This document shows, one piece after another, positions 60,059-64,000 of a stretch of 64,000 nt of DNA; positions within the stretch are counted from its first letter, which is position 1, and each line of letters opens with the position of its first letter. The position numbers and the translations under genes are program-made. The stretch is from CBDDFQ01 sp965227035 (GTDB lineage Bacteria > Pseudomonadota > Gammaproteobacteria > Burkholderiales > Burkholderiaceae_C). The DNA lies in NCBI GenBank assembly GCA_965227035.1, contig OZ245724.1:1054001-1118000 (forward strand). Direction: 5' to 3'. Under the pieces are notes generated by a model. That model had not been told where the DNA came from, made no database searches, and saw only the letters and a program-made list of their open reading frames with translations.

Positions 60059-61255
60059 ATGATCATCAACAGTCTCCTCGATACCGATCTGTACAAGTTC
60101 ACGATGATGCAGGTCGTGCTGCACCAGTTTCCCGGTGCCACCGCAGAGTACAAGTTCAAGTGCCGCAATCCGGGTGTCAACCTCGCGCCATACGTCAACG
60201 AAATCCGCGAGGAGATTCGTGGTCTGTGCAGCCTGCATTTTCACGACGCGGAATTGGCCTATCTGCGGTCGATGCGATTCATCAAAAGCGACTTCGTCGA
60301 TTTTCTCGGGCTGTTCAAGCTCAACGAAAGAAACATCGCAGTGACTGCGCTGCCTAACGGCGAAATCGATATCAGCGTCAAAGGTCCGTGGCTGCACACC
60401 ATCCTGTTCGAGATCCCGGTACTGGCGATCGTCAACGAGGTCTATTTCCGAAACACCAACAAGTCGCCCAATCTGAAAGCGGGACGCGACCGGATCGACG
60501 TGAAGGTGTCGCAACTGCAGGCAGAGGGTCTGGGCGAGCTCAAGATTGCCGACTACGGAACCCGGCGCCGGTTCAGCCGCGAATGGCACGAAGAAGTGCT
60601 GCAGTTGCTGTCGTCGAAACTCGGAACCGGCCCGACCGGGCAGTTCGCGGGAACCAGCAATGTGCTGTACGCAATGCGACTCGGTTTGACGCCTTTGGGC
60701 ACCATGGCGCATGAGTATCTGCAGGCGTGCCAGGGTCTGGGCACCCGACTGCGCGACAGCCAGGTGTTCGGTTTCGAATGCTGGGCCAAGGAATATCGCG
60801 GCGATCTGGGCATTGCATTGAGCGATGTGTACGGCATGAACGCATTCCTTCGCGATTTCGACATGTACTTCTGCAAGCTGTTCGATGGCGCCCGCCACGA
60901 CAGCGGAGATCCGTTCTCGTGGGGCGAACGCTTGATCGAGCATTACCGGAAAAATCGTGTCGATCCACGCACCAAGGTGCTGATCTTCAGCGACGGCCTG
61001 ACGGTTCCCAAGACCATCGAGCTCTATCGCCGATTCGCGGGTCGATGCCAGCTCGCCTTCGGTATCGGCACCAATCTCACGAACGATCTGGGCGATCCGC
61101 CCGATCATGTGCCGCTGCAGATCGTCATGAAGATGGTGCGATGCAACGGGCAGCCGGTCGCGAAGCTGTCCGACACACCTTCCAAGAACATGTGCGACGA
61201 CGAGAAATACCTCGCGTATCTGCGCCAGGTATTCGACATTCCTGCGCCGCAATAA
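60059..61255 (+). CDS. pncB: Nicotinate phosphoribosyltransferase
   Basis: The product is 398 residues from the ATG at 60059. An earlier in-frame ATG at 60035 would add eight residues and was rejected because family members begin close to MIINSLLDTDLYKFTMMQ. Motifs include FKCRNPGVNLAPYVNEIREE, ADYGTRRRFSREWHEE, GTSNVLYAMRLGLTPLGTMA and HDSGDPFSWGERLIEHY. It makes nicotinate mononucleotide from nicotinate and PRPP in NAD salvage. The antiporter gene starts four bases after its stop. Confidence 0.96.
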   Translation: MIINSLLDTDLYKFTMMQVVLHQFPGATAEYKFKCRNPGVNLAPYVNEIREEIRGLCSLHFHDAELAYLRSMRFIKSDFVDFLGLFKLNERNIAVTALPNGEIDISVKGPWLHTILFEIPVLAIVNEVYFRNTNKSPNLKAGRDRIDVKVSQLQAEGLGELKIADYGTRRRFSREWHEEVLQLLSSKLGTGPTGQFAGTSNVLYAMRLGLTPLGTMAHEYLQACQGLGTRLRDSQVFGFECWAKEYRGDLGIALSDVYGMNAFLRDFDMYFCKLFDGARHDSGDPFSWGERLIEHYRKNRVDPRTKVLIFSDGLTVPKTIELYRRFAGRCQLAFGIGTNLTNDLGDPPDHVPLQIVMKMVRCNGQPVAKLSDTPSKNMCDDEKYLAYLRQVFDIPAPQ

Positions 61256-61259
61256 AAAT

Positions 61260-62609
61260 ATGACTACTGCTACTACTTCCTTGAGTGCCGTTTGGGGCAT
61301 TCCATTTGCCGGACTGCTTTTGTCCATCGCCCTCGGCCCATTGCTTGCGCCGAAACTCTGGCATCACCATTACGGAAAAATTACGGCGGCTTGGACCTTG
61401 GCGTTTTTCGTTCCGTACCTGATCGTCTTCGGACTATCGGTTGCTGCGGGCAGTTTCGTTCACGCGTTCGTCGAGGAATACATCCCCTTCATCCTGCTGC
61501 TGGCTGCGCTCTATGTGGTTGCCGGCGGAATCCACATTCGCGGCAACCTGCACGGCGCGCCGGGTCTGAACGCATCGATTCTCGCGATTGGCGCAGTGTT
61601 GGCCAGCGTCATGGGAACGACCGGCGCATCGATGCTGCTGATACGTCCGCTGGTTCGTGCCAACGACAACCGCATCCATAAAGTGCATGTCGTCGTGTTC
61701 TTCATCTTCATCGTCTCCAACGCCGGTGGCTCGCTCACTCCGCTGGGCGATCCGCCGCTGTTCCTCGGCTTCCTGAAGGGCGTCGATTTTTTCTGGACCG
61801 TCAAGAATATTTTTCCTGAGACCCTGTTCCTGGTCGGTCTGCTGCTGGTCGTTTTCTATCTGCTGGATTCCTGGTTCTACAAGCGCGAAGGTGTTCTGCC
61901 GGTCGATCCGACGCCAGACACGAAAGGAATTTCGTTCGACGGGAAAATCAACTTCGTCTTGCTCGCGGTCATCGTCGGATTCGTGCTGATGAGTGGCATC
62001 TGGAAGTCGCCGGTGAGTTTCGATCTGCTCGGCGTAGAAATCGGCCTGCCTGCGCTGGTGCGCGATGTCGGACTGATTGCGGTGGCGGTTCTGTCGCTGG
62101 TGCTGACCTCGGCAAAAGTACACGCCGACAATGCCTTCACATGGGGTCCGATGCAGGAAGTCGCCAAGCTGTTCGTCGGCATTTTCCTGACGATCATTCC
62201 GGTCATCGCGATGCTCAAGGCTGGGGTCAGCGGCCCGTTCGGCCCGATCGTGTCTGCAGTCACGTCGCCCGATGGATCGCCGAATCCGCTCATGTATTTT
62301 TGGGCGACCGGCATTCTGAGTTCGTTCCTCGACAACGCTCCCACTTACCTCGTCTTTTTCAACACCGCGGGTGGCGATCCTTCTGCGTTGATGACCACCT
62401 ATGCCAGCACGCTCGCGGCCATTTCGGGCGGCGCGGTATTCATGGGCGCGAACACTTATATCGGCAACGCGCCTAACTTGATGGTGAAAGCCATTGCCGA
62501 AGAGCGAGGCGTCAAAATGCCAAGCTTCTTCGGATACATCGCCTGGTCTGTCTGCATCCTGATTCCGATTTTCCTCATCATGTCCTTCATCTGGTTCCGT
62601 CATCCATGA
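61260..62609 (+). CDS. Na+/H+ antiporter, NhaD-like (ion transporter superfamily)
   Basis: The product is 449 residues with about 12 hydrophobic segments. It starts WGIPFAGLLLSIALGPLLAP. SNAGGSLTPLGDPPLFLGFL (~146-167) and the C-terminal SSFLDNAPTYLVFFN with ANTYIGNAPNLMVKAIAEE are re-entrant-loop motifs of NhaD/CitM-type exchangers. It probably expels sodium against protons. The start is four bases from pncB, and the end overlaps the dehydrogenase start by four bases, so the three genes appear co-transcribed. Confidence 0.88.
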   Translation: MTTATTSLSAVWGIPFAGLLLSIALGPLLAPKLWHHHYGKITAAWTLAFFVPYLIVFGLSVAAGSFVHAFVEEYIPFILLLAALYVVAGGIHIRGNLHGAPGLNASILAIGAVLASVMGTTGASMLLIRPLVRANDNRIHKVHVVVFFIFIVSNAGGSLTPLGDPPLFLGFLKGVDFFWTVKNIFPETLFLVGLLLVVFYLLDSWFYKREGVLPVDPTPDTKGISFDGKINFVLLAVIVGFVLMSGIWKSPVSFDLLGVEIGLPALVRDVGLIAVAVLSLVLTSAKVHADNAFTWGPMQEVAKLFVGIFLTIIPVIAMLKAGVSGPFGPIVSAVTSPDGSPNPLMYFWATGILSSFLDNAPTYLVFFNTAGGDPSALMTTYASTLAAISGGAVFMGANTYIGNAPNLMVKAIAEERGVKMPSFFGYIAWSVCILIPIFLIMSFIWFRHP

Positions 62610-63613
62610 GCAAGCCGCGTCTAATCATTGCCCGCCGCAATTTCCCTGAAATCATCGAGCGCCTCAAGCAGCACTTCGACGTCGAGGTCAACGCCAGCGA
62701 CGAGCCGTGGCCGCGCGAAGTCCTCCTCGGCAAAATGCACGACGCCGACGCCTTGTTCGCGACCGGTAGCGAGCGTGTCGACAAGGAACTCCTCGACGCC
62801 GCACCGATGCTCAAGATCGTCTCGAACCTCGCGGTGGGCTACAACAACTTCGATCTCGATGAAATGTCGTCGCGCGGAGTCCTCGGCACCAACACGCCCG
62901 ATGTGCTCAACGAAACCACCGCCGATTTTGGGTTTGCGTTGCTCATGGCAACGGCGCGCCGTATTTCGGAGAGCGAGCATTTTCTGCGTCGCGGCGACTG
63001 GAAAGTGTGGAGCTACGACCTGTTCGCGGGCGCTGAAATTCACGGCAGCACGCTCGGCATCATCGGCATGGGTCGAATCGGCCAGGCGATTGCGCGTCGC
63101 GCTGCGCACGGCTTCGGAATGAAGGTGGTCTATCACAATCGTTCGCGCTTGCCGGAAGCCACCGAGAAGGAATGCAAGGCGAGCTATGTGTCCAAGCACG
63201 AGCTGCTGAAGACCGCAGATCACGTGATGCTGGTCGTGCCGTACTCGGCCGCGTCCCATCACACCATCGGCGCCGCAGAAATCGAATTGATGAAGCCGAC
63301 CGCGACGCTGGTGAACATCGCGCGAGGCGGCATCGTAGACGACAAGGCGCTGGCCGCTGCGCTCAAGGCGAATCGAATCGCGGCTGCGGGACTCGACGTG
63401 TTCGAAGGCGAACCCAAGGTGATTCCGGAGCTGCTCGAATTGAAGAACGTCGTGCTGACGCCCCATATTGCGAGCGCCACGATTGCGACGCGGCTCGCGA
63501 TGGCGAATGTCGTCGTCGAGAATCTGCTTTCGTATTTTGAGCATGGCAAGGCAGTGACGCCACTGAACGAAGACGCCGTGAACGCGGTCGTTGCAGCCCG
63601 CGAAGGTGCCTGA
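62606..63613 (+). CDS. D-2-hydroxyacid dehydrogenase (glyoxylate/hydroxypyruvate reductase-like)
   Basis: The product is 335 residues. The NAD motif is GSTLGIIGMGRIGQAIARRA. The catalytic residues expected are Arg (NIARGGIVDD), Glu (FEGEPKVIPELLEL) and His (LTPHIASATIATR). The N-terminus starts KPRLIIARRNFPEIIERLKQ. It fits the GhrB/GRHPR group that reduces glyoxylate and hydroxypyruvate, or oxidises D-glycerate. It overlaps the antiporter gene by four bases and is followed by rmuC five bases later. Confidence 0.92.
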   Translation: MSKPRLIIARRNFPEIIERLKQHFDVEVNASDEPWPREVLLGKMHDADALFATGSERVDKELLDAAPMLKIVSNLAVGYNNFDLDEMSSRGVLGTNTPDVLNETTADFGFALLMATARRISESEHFLRRGDWKVWSYDLFAGAEIHGSTLGIIGMGRIGQAIARRAAHGFGMKVVYHNRSRLPEATEKECKASYVSKHELLKTADHVMLVVPYSAASHHTIGAAEIELMKPTATLVNIARGGIVDDKALAAALKANRIAAAGLDVFEGEPKVIPELLELKNVVLTPHIASATIATRLAMANVVVENLLSYFEHGKAVTPLNEDAVNAVVAAREGA

Positions 63614-63617
63614 TTAC

Positions 63618-64000
63618 ATGACGGATGTTTTACCCACCGTTCTGCTTCTCGTCCTTACGGTGGTTGCGGCGCTGAGCCTTGTCGCGCTGGTCGTTCTGAT
63701 CATGCGGAAACCGCCTGAAAGCGGGCGCACGGAAATGCTGCTTGCAGTCGACAAACTGGAACGCGAACTGCGACACGAGGTGAACGAATCGTCGCGCGTG
63801 GCACGTCAGGAATTGAGCGCGAGCCTGGCCGCGTTTCAGGCTTCGATGGTCCAGCAAAGCGGCGAAGCCATTCGCACGCAGAACACGCAGATCGATGCGT
63901 TCTCGACTCAGTTGACCCTGCTGCAGAAAACGCTGGGCGACACGCTGAACACGCAGCTTCAGGGACTAAGCGAGTCGAACGCGCGCCGTCTTGCAGAAGT
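63618..64000 (+). CDS. rmuC: DNA recombination protein RmuC (3' truncated)
   Basis: The frame opens with ATG at 63618 and remains open to the edge (127 full codons). Residues ~5-28 form a membrane anchor (VLLLVLTVVAALSLVALVVL). A coiled coil rich in Gln, Glu and Arg follows (LLAVDKLERELRHEVNESSR, NTQLQGLSESNARRLAE). This is the N-terminal organisation of RmuC, whose nuclease-like domain would lie beyond the window. It limits DNA inversions at short inverted repeats in E. coli. Confidence 0.8.
   Translation, partial: MTDVLPTVLLLVLTVVAALSLVALVVLIMRKPPESGRTEMLLAVDKLERELRHEVNESSRVARQELSASLAAFQASMVQQSGEAIRTQNTQIDAFSTQLTLLQKTLGDTLNTQLQGLSESNARRLAE

Overview
The window comes from a betaproteobacterial chromosome, most likely order Burkholderiales. 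The evidence is two periplasmic receptors of the Bug (TctC) family, a phasin with PhaR-type operator repeats, a long Lys/Ala/Pro-rich RpoD, branched-chain-type ABC importers used for aromatic acids, and a moderately high G+C content. No rRNA, tRNA, CRISPR array, transposase or integrase was found. Both ends are cut: a radical SAM gene on the left and rmuC on the right.

Layout. (1) 1-8.9 kb is core genome: eptA with a PmrA-type box, the glutathione-dependent formaldehyde pair fghA-frmA, and dnaJ/dnaK/grpE behind a heat-shock promoter, then an FKBP isomerase and a VOC protein. (2) 9.3-14.7 kb is an A+T-richer accessory block of nine small genes, at least two of them immunity-protein-like. Most are separated by copies of one degenerate hairpin repeat, so the block looks like an array of gene cassettes with no visible toxin or recombinase. 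(3) 14.7-17.1 kb holds a Bug receptor, a pseudouridine-synthase-like protein lacking the catalytic Asp, and an exported RraB-like protein. (4) 17.2-28.8 kb is a phenylpropenoid (p-coumarate/ferulate type) catabolic cluster: CoA ligase, crotonase, SDR, acyl-CoA dehydrogenase, amidohydrolase, a complete Liv-type importer and a MarR regulator, arranged around a divergent promoter with a palindrome. (5) 28.9-41.7 kb holds an outer-membrane barrel, a MetE-like methyltransferase, vanA-(GntR)-vanB, a second Liv-type importer, a second Bug receptor, LigI-type 2-pyrone-4,6-dicarboxylate hydrolase and a dehydrogenase. (6) 41.8-45.2 kb is one 1131-residue protein of unknown family. (7) 45.2-50.9 kb holds a LysR regulator, rpoD and dnaG. 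(8) 51-64 kb holds an acyl-CoA synthetase, gamma-glutamyltransferase, an SDR, an iron-type binding protein, a patatin lipoprotein, a phasin, an HDAC-like protein, a nitroreductase, pncB, a Na+/H+ antiporter, a 2-hydroxyacid dehydrogenase and rmuC.

How the genes fit together. Regions 4 and 5 form a plausible lignin-monomer route. Hydroxycinnamates are imported, activated to CoA thioesters and shortened to hydroxybenzoate or vanillate. Vanillate is O-demethylated by VanAB to protocatechuate plus formaldehyde, and LigI acts in protocatechuate 4,5-cleavage. The formaldehyde can be oxidised by FrmA/FghA in region 1. The ring-cleavage dioxygenase and the remaining 4,5-cleavage enzymes are not in this window. 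The least explained parts are the immunity-cassette array with its repeats and the 1131-residue protein.
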